In this document: piece by piece, positions 24,144-32,760 of the stretch
How positions within the stretch are numbered: the first letter of the stretch is position 1
Layout of the letters: each line of letters begins with the position of its first letter
Assembly (NCBI RefSeq): GCF_000403455.2
Contig: NZ_KE159715.1
Coordinates: 335,369-399,368, forward strand
DNA: 64,000 nucleotides
Source: Dorea sp. 5-2
GTDB taxonomy: Bacteria > Bacillota > Clostridia > Lachnospirales > Lachnospiraceae
Reading direction: 5' to 3'
Notes under the pieces: generated by a model
Seen by the model: the letters and a program-made list of their open reading frames with translations, nothing else
Told to the model about the DNA's origin: nothing
Database searches by the model: none
Made by a program: the position numbers and the translations under genes

Positions 24144-24299
24144 GTGCTGACCGTATTATATCTGGCGAAACCCCGCAGAATATTCGCTCATCTGCAAGGT
24201 GGATTTTAGACGGCGTAGCGGTGGTTACGAATAGAAGATCCAATGCGGCAGATGGGCGGATAGGCAAGGAGGCTTGGCTGAATATAATACGATCAGTAC
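24144..24299 (+). ncRNA. Candidate structured RNA, about 156 nt
   Basis: An outer helix pairs GTGCTGACCGTATTATAT (24144-24161) with 24282-24299, with one mismatch in 18 pairs. Inside, ATTCGCTCATCTGC (24182-24195) pairs over 14 bp with GCAGATGGGCGGAT (24248-24261), TGGATTTT (about 24200-24207) pairs with AAGATCCA, and CGTAGC/GTTACG closes a GGTG loop. Four G-U pairs are legal only for the plus strand, so the RNA would read toward loaP. No reading frame of note overlaps the helices. Size and nested helices recall transposon-associated RNAs such as HEARO/omega RNA, but I cannot confirm any family. Confidence 0.5.
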
Positions 24300-24398
24300 A
24301 CTAGGCATAAAATATAGGTATCTTCTTTCTGATTTATCGTCAAAATTCTAGTAAAAAATTCCTTTTTCTTATATAAAATATGGAGATTTTTAGTTCTT

Positions 24399-24417
24399 GT
24401 AATGAAGTAGGCTCCTT
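24399..24417 (-). repeat. Right 19-bp inverted repeat
   Basis: GTAATGAAGTAGGCTCCTT, the exact reverse complement of 23857-23875, 72 bp upstream of the first loaP start. Confidence 0.95.
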
Positions 24418-24489
24418 TATTATTTGTAGTCTGACTGTGAATCGGTCAGTAGAAAGCGGGAAGTTTGCGGAAAAAGGGAGAGCAAAGTC

Positions 24490-24996
24490 ATGTGGTGTGT
24501 TTTGCAGGTTCGCCAGGGATTAGAGGAGAGTGTGCGGCAGCAGTGCCGGGAGAAGATCTCATCTGATTTAGTAAAGGATTGTTATGTATTTTACTATGAG
24601 GAAAAGAGGCGCATCCAAGGAGAGTGGGTCATACAGGAAAAGCTTCTGTTCCCGGGTTATGTTTTTCTGGTCACAGGGCAGGCAAGCGGGCTTTCTGATG
24701 AGCTGGCTCGTATCAAAGGTTTTCTAAAGCTCCTGGAGACAGGAAATGAAGTGGCTGCATTAACGGAGGAGGAGATCGCTTTCCTGACTGCGTTCGGCGG
24801 TAAGGAGCGGACTGTGGAGATGTCGGAGGGCGTGATAGAGCAGTCGAAGATCCGTATATATTCAGGACCGCTTGTTGGAAAAGAAAGATATATAAGAAGG
24901 ATTGATCGCCATAAACGTCGAGCATTTCTGGAATTGCCAATGTTCGGACAGAGGCAGAGGTTACAGGTAGGATTGGAGATCGTATCGAAAACATAA
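24490..24996 (+). CDS. loaP: LoaP-type NusG-paralog antiterminator (first of two)
   Basis: A 168-residue specialised NusG paralog. The N-terminal NGN domain starts MWCVLQVRQGLEESVRQQCR and contains KLLFPGYVFLVTG, and the C-terminal KOW-like domain has IRIYSGPLVGKERYIRRIDR. LoaP proteins bind a leader RNA hairpin and RNA polymerase to let transcription pass internal terminators of long polysaccharide or antibiotic operons. Its position at the head of a 29-kb operon and its pairing with a second copy 244 bp later fit that role. A gggagagcaaagtc site precedes the ATG. Confidence 0.85.
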   Translation: MWCVLQVRQGLEESVRQQCREKISSDLVKDCYVFYYEEKRRIQGEWVIQEKLLFPGYVFLVTGQASGLSDELARIKGFLKLLETGNEVAALTEEEIAFLTAFGGKERTVEMSEGVIEQSKIRIYSGPLVGKERYIRRIDRHKRRAFLELPMFGQRQRLQVGLEIVSKT

Positions 24997-25163
24997 GAAG
25001 GAATAAATGCAGGATTACTGGTCGGATTCCCTTGCAGCAGGGGCACTTGGGTTTCCGGAAGTATGATATATCCGATGTCTGAAAATATCTGCGGATGATA
25101 TATTTTCGCGGAGAGGCAGACAGAGATACTGTGGCAGCGGAAGATTTCCGCGGGGCATAGATG

Positions 25164-25198
25164 GCGAAGCATACCCTTTATTGGGTGTATTGCTTCGC
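25164..25198 (+). promoter_or_regulatory. Leader hairpin between the two loaP genes
   Basis: GCGAAGCATACCC (25164-25176) pairs with GGGTGTATTGCTTCGC (25183-25198) with a small bulge. It lies 43 bp before the second loaP start. It may be an intrinsic pause or terminator, or an RNA target for LoaP. The remainder of the 244-bp leader holds a second, weaker stem around 25064-25106. Confidence 0.5.
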
Positions 25199-25240
25199 TA
25201 TTATGATGTTTAGGGGAGTTGATCAGGGGAGGGGAACTTA

Positions 25241-25795
25241 TTGTACTATGTGATACAGGTTGCGTCGGGAATGGAGGACAGGGTTGAAGAACAGATCGGG
25301 ATTATAGTTGAAAAAGGATTGTATGACGAGTGTTTTCATCCGATTCGCCGGGTAAAGAAGAAGATTAGGGGAGAGTGGAAAGAACTGCGTGAGAAGTTGC
25401 TTCCCGGATATGTATTTATAATAAGTGATGAAGTCGGGGAATTGTATCAGAAGTTAAGGAAGGTGCCGGCATTTACGAAGATGCTTGGTAAAGACGGCGA
25501 GGGATTCCTCCCGCTTGCAGATCATGAGGTGGAATGGCTTAAGCGGATCACCGGGTTAGGGGGCTGTAAGAGTAGCAGCAGGAATAGAAATAGCAAGGAT
25601 ATGGAAGTGCAGATATCGCAGGTATCCGTATCAGAAGATGATGAGATCACGATCCTGTCAGGACCCCTTAAGAACATGGAAGGATATATCAAGAAGATTG
25701 ATCTGCACAGGAGGATTGCAAAGGTCGAGGTTGATTTTATGAACCGGAAGACGGTGATACATCTGGGAATAGAGATGGTAGGAAAGAAAGATTAA
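25241..25795 (+). CDS. loaP: LoaP-type NusG-paralog antiterminator (second of two)
   Basis: A 184-residue NusG paralog beginning at a TTG (25241) set by gggaggggaactta. It has the NGN domain (YYVIQVASGMEDRVEEQIGI, LREKLLPGYVFIISD) and the KOW region (EITILSGPLKNMEGYIKKID). Between them is an extra serine/asparagine/lysine-rich linker (CKSSSRNRNSKDMEVQ) absent from the first copy. It lies 19 bp upstream of the first polysaccharide gene. The two copies are clearly diverged, so this is not a recent duplication. Confidence 0.88.
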   Translation: MYYVIQVASGMEDRVEEQIGIIVEKGLYDECFHPIRRVKKKIRGEWKELREKLLPGYVFIISDEVGELYQKLRKVPAFTKMLGKDGEGFLPLADHEVEWLKRITGLGGCKSSSRNRNSKDMEVQISQVSVSEDDEITILSGPLKNMEGYIKKIDLHRRIAKVEVDFMNRKTVIHLGIEMVGKKD

Positions 25796-25814
25796 CAGAG
25801 GGAGGAACATACAG

Positions 25815-27056
25815 ATGGAAAAGAGAGAGATTCCTTTTTCCCCGCCGGATATTACGGATCTGGAGATTGCCGAAGTCATCCGCGCGCTGAAAAGCGGTTG
25901 GATCACGACAGGACCAAGGACAAAGCAATTTGAAAAAAAGATAGCGGAATATTGCGGTACAGGGCGCGCGGCGGCAATGAATTCAGCCACGGCATGCCTG
26001 GAGGCAGTGTTAAGATTGTTGGATGTGGGCGGAGAGGATGAAGTGATCACATCGGCGTATACGTATACGGCGACGGCAAGCCCGGTCTGCCATGTGGGGG
26101 CGAGGTTAGTCCTGGTTGACGTGGCAAAAGACGGATATGAGATGGACTATGACGCGCTGGAACAGGCGATCACGGAGAAGACGAAAGTGATCATCCCGGT
26201 AGATCTGGGCGGTGTTCTGTGTGATTACGAGAGGATCTTTGAGATCGTAGAGCGGAAGAGGCCCTTGTTCCGCCCGGCGAATAAGCTGCAGGAGGCGATC
26301 GGAAGGGTCGTGGTTCTGGCGGACAGCGCCCATGCATTCGGTGCAAAGAAGCTGATCCGGGGAAAATGGGAAATGTGCGGTTCCATCGCTGATTTTACCA
26401 GCTTTTCCTTTCATGCCGTGAAGAATCTGACGACTGCGGAAGGCGGGGCAGTGACTTGGAAAGGGATCAGGGGGATCGGAGACGACTGGATCTATCGACA
26501 GTTTATGCTGTTGTCTTTGCATGGGCAGTCAAAGGATGCGTTGGCGAAGAGCAGGCTTGGCGCGTGGGAATATGACATTGTGTTTCCTGGATATAAGTGG
26601 AATATGACGGATATTATGGCTGCGATCGGGTTAAAGCAGTTGGAGAGGTATCCGAGGATATTGAAAAAGAGGAAACGGATCATCGAGCGGTACGATAAGG
26701 CTTTTTTGCCGTTAGGCATCCGTATCTTAGAGCATTATGGCAGAGGGAAGATGTCCAGCGGACATCTGTATCTGATCCGGGTTCCTGGAATAGATGAGAC
26801 GGTGCGAAATGAAATGCTCTGCCGCCTGGCAGAACAGGGAATCGTATCGAATGTGCATTATAAACCGCTGCCGATGATGGCGGCGTATAAAAAACTAGGA
26901 TTTGACATGAAAGACTATCCGAATGCATACCGTCAGTATATGAATGAGATTACGCTGCCGTTACATACCTGTCTGAAAGAGGAAGATGTCAAATATATTA
27001 CCGCAAAAGTGACTGAGACAATAAAAGAGTATGGAGAATCTGGGGATGAAGTTTAG
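25815..27056 (+). CDS. DegT/DnrJ/EryC1/StrS-family sugar aminotransferase
   Basis: A 413-residue PLP-dependent enzyme. It starts KREIPFSPPDITDLEIAEVI. The glycine-rich binding segment NSATACLEAVLRLL, DSAHAFGAKK with the PLP aspartate, and FSFHAVKNLTTAEGGAV with the Schiff-base lysine are all intact. Such enzymes transaminate 4-keto-6-deoxy nucleotide sugars. The close coupling to the initiating sugar transferase that follows (11-bp overlap at the chosen start) suggests it makes the first amino sugar of the repeat unit, as PglE does before PglC. The required dehydratase is not in the window. Confidence 0.85.
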   Translation: MEKREIPFSPPDITDLEIAEVIRALKSGWITTGPRTKQFEKKIAEYCGTGRAAAMNSATACLEAVLRLLDVGGEDEVITSAYTYTATASPVCHVGARLVLVDVAKDGYEMDYDALEQAITEKTKVIIPVDLGGVLCDYERIFEIVERKRPLFRPANKLQEAIGRVVVLADSAHAFGAKKLIRGKWEMCGSIADFTSFSFHAVKNLTTAEGGAVTWKGIRGIGDDWIYRQFMLLSLHGQSKDALAKSRLGAWEYDIVFPGYKWNMTDIMAAIGLKQLERYPRILKKRKRIIERYDKAFLPLGIRILEHYGRGKMSSGHLYLIRVPGIDETVRNEMLCRLAEQGIVSNVHYKPLPMMAAYKKLGFDMKDYPNAYRQYMNEITLPLHTCLKEEDVKYITAKVTETIKEYGESGDEV

Positions 27057-27732
27057 AGACTGGGATGATATTCCGGAATTTATGCGAAATGACAGTGTAA
27101 AAAAATATTATGAGATCTTACGCAGGAAACAGTTCAGCCTGAAAGTCAAGCGTTCTTTTGATATCGTGGCGTCATTGGTTTTGATCATACTGTTGTCTCC
27201 TGTTTTTCTTTTTCTAACAGTATGGATCAAGTTTGACAGCCAGGGACCTGTTTATTATAAGCAAGAAAGAATTACCCAATATGGAAGGAAATTCTATATA
27301 TTCAAATTCAGAACGATGGTTGCGAATGCAGATAAGATCGGTACATTAGTAACCGTACAAGAGGATCCAAGGATCACCAAAGCAGGCAGTAAGATAAGGA
27401 AATTAAGGTTGGATGAATTACCACAATTATTTAACATTGCTGCAGGTGATATGAGCTTTGTGGGGACGAGGCCGGAGGTTCCAAGATATGTGGATGAATA
27501 CAGCGATGAGATGAAAGCTACGCTTCTGCTTCCTGCCGGAGTGACCTCAGAAGCCAGTATAAAGTATAAGGATGAAGACGAGCTTCTAAAAGATGCGGAA
27601 AATGTAGATGAAATCTATATACAGAAAGTGCTGCCGGAAAAGATGAGATGGAACTTAAAGGCAATCCGAAGATTTCGTTTATACGGAGAATTAGGTACGA
27701 TGGTGCGGACCGTATTTCATGTGATCGCCTGA
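27046..27732 (+). CDS. Initiating undecaprenyl-phosphate sugar-phosphate transferase (PglC/short WcaJ type)
   Basis: About 228 residues from the ATG at 27046, 9 nt after ggag (an ATG at 27031 is an alternative). One re-entrant membrane helix (SFDIVASLVLIILLSPVFLF) is followed by the catalytic core: KQERITQYGRKFYIFKFRTM, then LRLDELPQLFNI and DMSFVGTRPEVP. It lacks the multi-span N-terminal domain of large WcaJ/WbaP enzymes. It transfers a sugar-1-phosphate to undecaprenyl phosphate on the inner membrane face and so starts assembly of the repeat unit. Confidence 0.88.
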   Translation: MKFRDWDDIPEFMRNDSVKKYYEILRRKQFSLKVKRSFDIVASLVLIILLSPVFLFLTVWIKFDSQGPVYYKQERITQYGRKFYIFKFRTMVANADKIGTLVTVQEDPRITKAGSKIRKLRLDELPQLFNIAAGDMSFVGTRPEVPRYVDEYSDEMKATLLLPAGVTSEASIKYKDEDELLKDAENVDEIYIQKVLPEKMRWNLKAIRRFRLYGELGTMVRTVFHVIA

Positions 27733-27762
27733 CATACCGGCATTGTGAAAGGAATAAGGAAA

Positions 27763-28983
27763 ATGAGTAAGATAGCCGTAATTACGATGGGAGTCCGGTT
27801 GGATCATGAACAGGGATATACGAGATTCCGTTCAATCTGTGAGATGTTTGCGGATGCGGGGCATGAAGTCGACCTGATCACGACGACATTTCAGCATTGG
27901 GAAAAAAGACAGAGGGACATGGAGCAGATAAGGCATGATAAATATAAATTCCGGCTTCGGTTTATCTATGAACCAGGGTATAAGAAGAATATTGACCTTC
28001 GCAGAATCTTCAGCCACAAGGTTGCAGCGACGAAATTAAGAAAATTGTTGGAAAGGACAGGGGACTATGATCTGATCTACGCAGAGATTCCGCCCAATAA
28101 TGTGGCTCTTACAGCTGCAGAATACGCCTATAAGAGGGGAATTCCGTTTATTGCAGATGTGAATGACCTATGGCCGGAAGCGATGCGTATGGTTATAGAC
28201 ATTCCGGTGCTGAGTACGGTGCTGTTCTATCCGCTCCAAAGAGAAGCCGAGAAGGTATATAAGCTGGCATCCGGTGTGATCGGTACTTCCGACGAGTACA
28301 GAGAACGTCCATTTTTGAGGCGGAAGAGAGACATACCGAAGAAAACGGTATATGTGGGAAATGAACTGCAGGTTTTTGATGAAGGATTCGAAAAGAATAA
28401 GGATTCCGTTGTCAAAGGCGCAGATGAATTTTGGGTATCCTATGCAGGAACGATCGGGACAAGTTACGATATCCGTACCATGGTACTTGCGGCAGAAGTA
28501 TTGAAGAAACGCGGGATAACGAATATCCGTTTTAAGATTCTGGGCGACGGACCGATGCGGGAGGAACTGGAAGGACTGGCAGAAGCAAGGAAGGCAGATC
28601 ATGTGGAATTCGTAGGATATGTGGCTTACGACAGGATGGCGGCTTATCTGGTGAAATCGGATCTATTGGTGAATTCTTTTGTGAGGAAAGCGCCGCAGAG
28701 TATCGTGACTAAGATCGGAGATTACCTTGCAGCAGGGAAACCGATGATCAACACCTGTATGAGCCCGGAATTCCGGAATAAGGTAGAGCAGGATGGTTTT
28801 GGGATCAATATTATACCGGAGGATGCCAAGGGGTTAGCAGACGCGGTGGAGGCGCTGTATAAGGATCCGGAAAGATGTCGGGAGATGGGCGAAAGGGCGC
28901 GGCAGATTGCAGAAGAACAGTTCGACCGCCCTAAATCGTACAGGGAGATTCTCAAGATGGCGGAAGAACTGCTTGGGAGATAA
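27763..28983 (+). CDS. GT4-family glycosyltransferase
   Basis: About 406 residues from the ATG at 27763, following aaggaataagga. It has the GT-B layout of WbuB-like enzymes: an N-terminal acceptor domain with DVNDLWPEAMRMV and a C-terminal nucleotide-sugar domain with FKILGDGPMREELEGLAEAR and the late KIGDYLAAGKPMI region. It probably adds the second sugar to the lipid-linked precursor. The specific sugar cannot be read from sequence. Confidence 0.8.
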   Translation: MSKIAVITMGVRLDHEQGYTRFRSICEMFADAGHEVDLITTTFQHWEKRQRDMEQIRHDKYKFRLRFIYEPGYKKNIDLRRIFSHKVAATKLRKLLERTGDYDLIYAEIPPNNVALTAAEYAYKRGIPFIADVNDLWPEAMRMVIDIPVLSTVLFYPLQREAEKVYKLASGVIGTSDEYRERPFLRRKRDIPKKTVYVGNELQVFDEGFEKNKDSVVKGADEFWVSYAGTIGTSYDIRTMVLAAEVLKKRGITNIRFKILGDGPMREELEGLAEARKADHVEFVGYVAYDRMAAYLVKSDLLVNSFVRKAPQSIVTKIGDYLAAGKPMINTCMSPEFRNKVEQDGFGINIIPEDAKGLADAVEALYKDPERCREMGERARQIAEEQFDRPKSYREILKMAEELLGR

Positions 28984-28997
28984 AGAAGGAAGAGAAC

Positions 28998-30080
28998 ATG
29001 GAAAACCAGAAGAGACAGCCGTTTTTCAGTATTGTGATGCCGGCATATGAAGTGGAAAATTATATAGGGAAGGCAATGAAGAGTATATTGCGGCAGACAT
29101 TTCCAGATTGGGAATTGATAGTCGTGGACGACGGTTCTCCCGACCGAAGTCAGGAGATTGCGGCTGCATATGCGGCAAAGGACGGTAGGATCTGTGTGCT
29201 GCGCCATGAAGGGAATCAGGGATTGAGCGCGGCAAGGAACTCGGGATGCCGTAAGGCATGCGGGAAGTACATCTGGTTCATGGATCCGGACGATCATGTA
29301 GATGATGATCTGTTGGAAAGGGTGTATGAGTCTCTGAAGAAGAATCCGGCAAGGCTGGTCATATTCGGGCTGCAGGAGGAATACTATGGGCGGGACGGCA
29401 CATTCCGATACCGTCATGAGGTATTGCCCGAAGAGAAATACTTTGTGGATAAGGAGAGTCTGAGAAAAGAGGTCATTAGGCTCGAACAGGCGACACTTTA
29501 CGGATATGCATGGAATAAGATGTATGAACTGGATTACCTGCGCACACTGAGCCTGGAGTATGAAGATGTGAAACTTATAGAAGATATCGTATTCAATGTA
29601 AAGTATTGTATGGATATTGATAGTATGAATATATTGGCGATCGCGCCGTATCATTATCAGAAAAGGCTGGATAACAGTTTGACGAATAAGTTTGTACCGG
29701 ATTATTACAGGCTCCACAGGAGGCGGGTTCAGATGATCTATAGACAATACTGTTACTGGGGGTTATGTACGGATGAAGTAAAGCAGATCCTGGGAAGTCT
29801 CTATGGACGGTATCTTCTGTCCGCTTTACAGCGCAATTGTGATCATCGTTCGCACAGGAACGTTTTTGTCCGTTATCAATGGTGCAAAAGAGTGGTTAAG
29901 CAGCCCTTATATGAGGAGTTGATACCATTTGCAAGGTCAAAAGACAGTAGGACGCTTGCTGCTGCATTGTATATATTCAGAAGAAAGAATGTACCGGCAT
30001 GCCTTCTTCTGGGCAGGATCGTGTATCTATGCAAAGAGAAACTTCCGACGGTCTATTCCAAAGTAAAGTCAGGAAGATAG
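28998..30080 (+). CDS. GT2-family glycosyltransferase
   Basis: A 360-residue GT-A enzyme: FFSIVMPAYEVENYIGKAMK at the start, LIVVDDGSPDRSQEI as the nucleotide-binding DD motif, WFMDPDDHVDDDLLE as the DxD region, and a basic C-terminal tail. It lies 14 bp after the GT4 gene with gaaggaagagaac before the ATG. The C-terminal third, rich in Tyr and Arg, probably holds membrane-associated acceptor contacts. Confidence 0.85.
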   Translation: MENQKRQPFFSIVMPAYEVENYIGKAMKSILRQTFPDWELIVVDDGSPDRSQEIAAAYAAKDGRICVLRHEGNQGLSAARNSGCRKACGKYIWFMDPDDHVDDDLLERVYESLKKNPARLVIFGLQEEYYGRDGTFRYRHEVLPEEKYFVDKESLRKEVIRLEQATLYGYAWNKMYELDYLRTLSLEYEDVKLIEDIVFNVKYCMDIDSMNILAIAPYHYQKRLDNSLTNKFVPDYYRLHRRRVQMIYRQYCYWGLCTDEVKQILGSLYGRYLLSALQRNCDHRSHRNVFVRYQWCKRVVKQPLYEELIPFARSKDSRTLAAALYIFRRKNVPACLLLGRIVYLCKEKLPTVYSKVKSGR

Positions 30081-30101
30081 AACACTAAGATTAAGGTAGG
30101 G

Positions 30102-31601
30102 ATGAAGTCTAATATGATACGTCAGCTTGAACAAAGATTAGGATTGATTGCGAAGATCAGTTATCTGTGTCTTGCAATCTGTACATTTAACCCTTTCCTG
30201 TATATATCCCCGGTACAGCCGGTATTTGTGAAGTTAACGCTGGTACTGGGCGCGGGGCTTATCGCGGTGCGTCTGGTGAGATACCGAACTTATAGGAAGA
30301 TGCCGTGCGTCATGATCATGGTTCTCTTCTGTGGGAGTTTTGTATTGTCTGCATTCATGAATCGGCAGTATGGTATTGTGGATAATGGGAAGTGGATCGT
30401 CTGGACGGCAATCCAATTCTTTGCATTGTATGTGTGTGATGTGGAGAGGGATATAAAAGAATATCGAAAGGAGTTCGGACTCCTTTCACATATTATGATC
30501 GTTTACAGTATCTTTTCGGCGGTTTACAGCCTGTGGATGCTTATCACACGGTATTCGGGGATGATCGAATCTGCCGACGGGGAATTTATTATCTGTGGAT
30601 TTACATGGGGAAGGCTGTGGGGGAATTATACAGATCCGAATTATGGAGCAGAGTTTGCGGTTATAGCCATGATTCTTTCCCTTCTATTTCTGGTGCAGAA
30701 AAAAGGGATACTTAGAATCTTATATGCTGTAAGCCTGGTGGTAAATTACCTCTATCTGATCTTCTCGGATTCCAGGACCGGAGAGATCGCCTTGTTTGGC
30801 AGTACGGTTGTGTGCGTGTTCCTGTGGGCCTGCCATATGCGGAAGAAGAAAAGAAGCGCCGGGGAGTATGCGGCGGTATTGGCAGGCGCAGTATGTATCG
30901 CCGTTGTGTTACTGGGAGGGGAATATCTGGTCAGATCGGAGTATAATACGAGGCTTGCACCGATATTTGCAAAGACATTCTCTCAGGATGATAAGAAGCA
31001 GACAGAGAGGAAGAGACCGGATCCGGAAAAGGAAGAAGCCAAGACGGCAAGGAAAGAATCGGTTGTCGGGAAACAAGAAGCGACTACGGTAAAGCAAGAG
31101 ACAAGCTCGGTTAAAAAAGAAGTCGGACGGAAGGAAGATCTGGAAAAAGATATCACGAACGGAAGATTTTCTCTGTGGGGATCCGCTGTAGAGATATGGA
31201 AGACAAGCCCGGTGTACGGCACCGGATACTCGACGGTGATTGCATATGCGAGGGAGCATACGCCGGAAACATATCTGATCAGCAACCCGCAGGGGGAGTA
31301 CATAAGTGTGCACAATGCATATCTGAATACGCTGGTATACCAGGGTGTCATAGGATTCTTGCTGCTTCTGGCAATGGCGGGCAGGATCATACAATATGTG
31401 GCAGGACCAGTGTTTCAGGCGCAGACAGAAGATACCTTCTGTCTGACAGCTATGTTGGCTTGTGTGGGTACGGTGGCGATCGCTATGGTCTTCTTATTAG
31501 AAGGAATTTATACGAACTCCATGGGGAGTTTCGTATTATGGACGTTCTCAGGATATTTAGTGCAATATGCTTACAGGAAGAGAGAGGAAACTGCCTCATG
31601 A
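30102..31601 (+). CDS. O-antigen-ligase/Wzy-family polysaccharide polymerase
   Basis: A 499-residue membrane protein with about 11 hydrophobic spans and the RLWGNYTDPNYGAEFAVIAM and NPQGEYISVHNAYLNTLVYQ segments typical of Wzy_C-type polymerases and ligases. A highly charged Lys/Glu insertion of about 50 residues (ERKRPDPEKEEAKTARKESV onward, 31009-31149) sits in the large extracellular loop and looks like a low-complexity expansion. The protein would polymerise lipid-linked repeat units outside the membrane. It overlaps the next gene by 4 bp. Confidence 0.82.
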   Translation: MKSNMIRQLEQRLGLIAKISYLCLAICTFNPFLYISPVQPVFVKLTLVLGAGLIAVRLVRYRTYRKMPCVMIMVLFCGSFVLSAFMNRQYGIVDNGKWIVWTAIQFFALYVCDVERDIKEYRKEFGLLSHIMIVYSIFSAVYSLWMLITRYSGMIESADGEFIICGFTWGRLWGNYTDPNYGAEFAVIAMILSLLFLVQKKGILRILYAVSLVVNYLYLIFSDSRTGEIALFGSTVVCVFLWACHMRKKKRSAGEYAAVLAGAVCIAVVLLGGEYLVRSEYNTRLAPIFAKTFSQDDKKQTERKRPDPEKEEAKTARKESVVGKQEATTVKQETSSVKKEVGRKEDLEKDITNGRFSLWGSAVEIWKTSPVYGTGYSTVIAYAREHTPETYLISNPQGEYISVHNAYLNTLVYQGVIGFLLLLAMAGRIIQYVAGPVFQAQTEDTFCLTAMLACVGTVAIAMVFLLEGIYTNSMGSFVLWTFSGYLVQYAYRKREETAS

Positions 31602-32704
31602 AAAGGATTCTGGTAGGATTCATTATGGATGGAAAAGCAGGCGGAATTGATAAGTATCTGCTGAATTTTCTGACGACAGTCAGCAAAGAAGACCTCCGGG
31701 TTGATTTTCTTACAAACCGGATCGACAAGGAGTTAGAAGGAAAGCTAAGTTCCTATGGATCCGGATTATATGAAATTGCAGATTTAAAACATCCTGTATC
31801 ACAATACCGGCAGGTAAAAATGATGATCCGTAAGCATGGATATGACGCCGTCTATCTGAATGTCTCTACGGCGATCGACTGTATAGCCGCGGCTGCGGCT
31901 TTCCGGATGCAAGTTAAGACGCGTATCATACACAGTCATTCCAGCGGGAATGATTGTGAAAATATCTTGAAAAGGTATATCTTCAATGTGATCCATTCGG
32001 TATGCCGATGCTTCTTGTATCGGTTTGCAACCGAATATTTCGGATGCTCAAAGAAAGCGGGAGAATGGCTTTTCCCAAGGCGCATCGTACGGCAGGGACA
32101 ATTCCGGATGATCTATAATGCGGTAGACCGTAAGAGATTCACATATAGTGAAAGCGTCAGGCATGAAGTACGGGAGGAACTAAAGCTTCACGGAAAATTT
32201 GTGATCGGGCATGTCGGGAATTTCTGTTATCAGAAAAACCATAGATTCTTGTTGGAAGTATTCCGGGAAACATTGAAAAAAAGAAGAGATGTTAAGCTGC
32301 TGCTGGCGGGAGACGGAGTAAGATTCGAGATGATGCGGAAGCTTTCGGAAGATATGGGAATTGGAGGGCACATCTTGTTCCTAGGCAGACGTCCGGATAC
32401 GGACCGGCTGTATCAGGCGATGGATGTATTCCTGCTTCCGTCACATTTCGAAGGGCTTCCGATCGTGGGAATCGAAGCACAATCGGCGGGGCTGCCCTGC
32501 ATCATGAGCGACAGGATCACGAGGGAAGCAAAGATCACTAAGAATTGTCTTTTTCTTCCCTGCAAGAAAAAGGATGTAAAATATTGGGCTTCGGTTATCA
32601 GTAATATGAAAAAGCCAAGAAGAAAAGCAGAATTCCTGGAAAACGCCGGGAATTATGATCTGAAAGCGCAGGAAGTGCAGATGCGGAAGCTCTTCGGGAA
32701 TTGA
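31598..32704 (+). CDS. GT4-family glycosyltransferase (EpsF/CapM-like)
   Basis: A 368-residue protein from the ATG at 31598, overlapping the polymerase stop by 4 bp with agagaggaaactgcc as ribosome site; a longer frame into the polymerase gene is a shadow. It starts KRILVGFIMDGKAGGIDKYL, has IIHSHSSGNDCENILK, IGHVGNFCYQKNHRFLLEVF and the donor-site segment VFLLPSHFEGLPIVGIEAQS. This matches the EpsF/GT4 group acting on capsule repeat units. Confidence 0.85.
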   Translation: MKRILVGFIMDGKAGGIDKYLLNFLTTVSKEDLRVDFLTNRIDKELEGKLSSYGSGLYEIADLKHPVSQYRQVKMMIRKHGYDAVYLNVSTAIDCIAAAAAFRMQVKTRIIHSHSSGNDCENILKRYIFNVIHSVCRCFLYRFATEYFGCSKKAGEWLFPRRIVRQGQFRMIYNAVDRKRFTYSESVRHEVREELKLHGKFVIGHVGNFCYQKNHRFLLEVFRETLKKRRDVKLLLAGDGVRFEMMRKLSEDMGIGGHILFLGRRPDTDRLYQAMDVFLLPSHFEGLPIVGIEAQSAGLPCIMSDRITREAKITKNCLFLPCKKKDVKYWASVISNMKKPRRKAEFLENAGNYDLKAQEVQMRKLFGN

Positions 32705-32760
32705 TAGATAATTGATAAATATAAGAAATGCAAATAAGGAAGATCCGCAGGGAGTTTGAG

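Larger units (their letters stand above)
23857..24417. promoter_or_regulatory. Putative invertible promoter segment (or MITE) upstream of loaP/EPS operon
   Basis: The segment is bounded by perfect 19-bp inverted repeats, AAGGAGCCTACTTCATTAC at 23857-23875 and its complement at 24399-24417. It lies in the 742-bp gap between the kinase gene and the first loaP gene. It contains a consensus-quality leftward promoter near its left end, no convincing rightward promoter near its right end, and a folded-RNA candidate. Inversion would place the promoter about 50 bp from the right repeat, facing loaP and the polysaccharide operon. This is the layout of invertible promoters (invertons) of gut bacteria, including Bacteroides capsule loci where a NusG paralog is also the first gene. 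A non-autonomous transposon with terminal inverted repeats is the main alternative. No target duplication is seen. Confidence 0.5.

Noticed and set aside
23845..24150. Plus-strand frames of 81-101 codons inside the inverted-repeat segment
   Set aside because: No ribosome binding site, low-complexity A/T-rich translation without any recognisable domain; the segment is better explained as regulatory or mobile DNA.
28722..29747. Long minus-strand frame (341 codons) opposite the GT2 gene
   Set aside because: Shadow of a clear glycosyltransferase on the plus strand; translation lacks domains and has no ribosome site.
31175..31597. Extended N-terminus of the GT4 gene overlapping the polymerase gene
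   Set aside because: The first 141 codons are an out-of-frame reading of the polymerase; the true start at 31598 has a ribosome site and matches the family.
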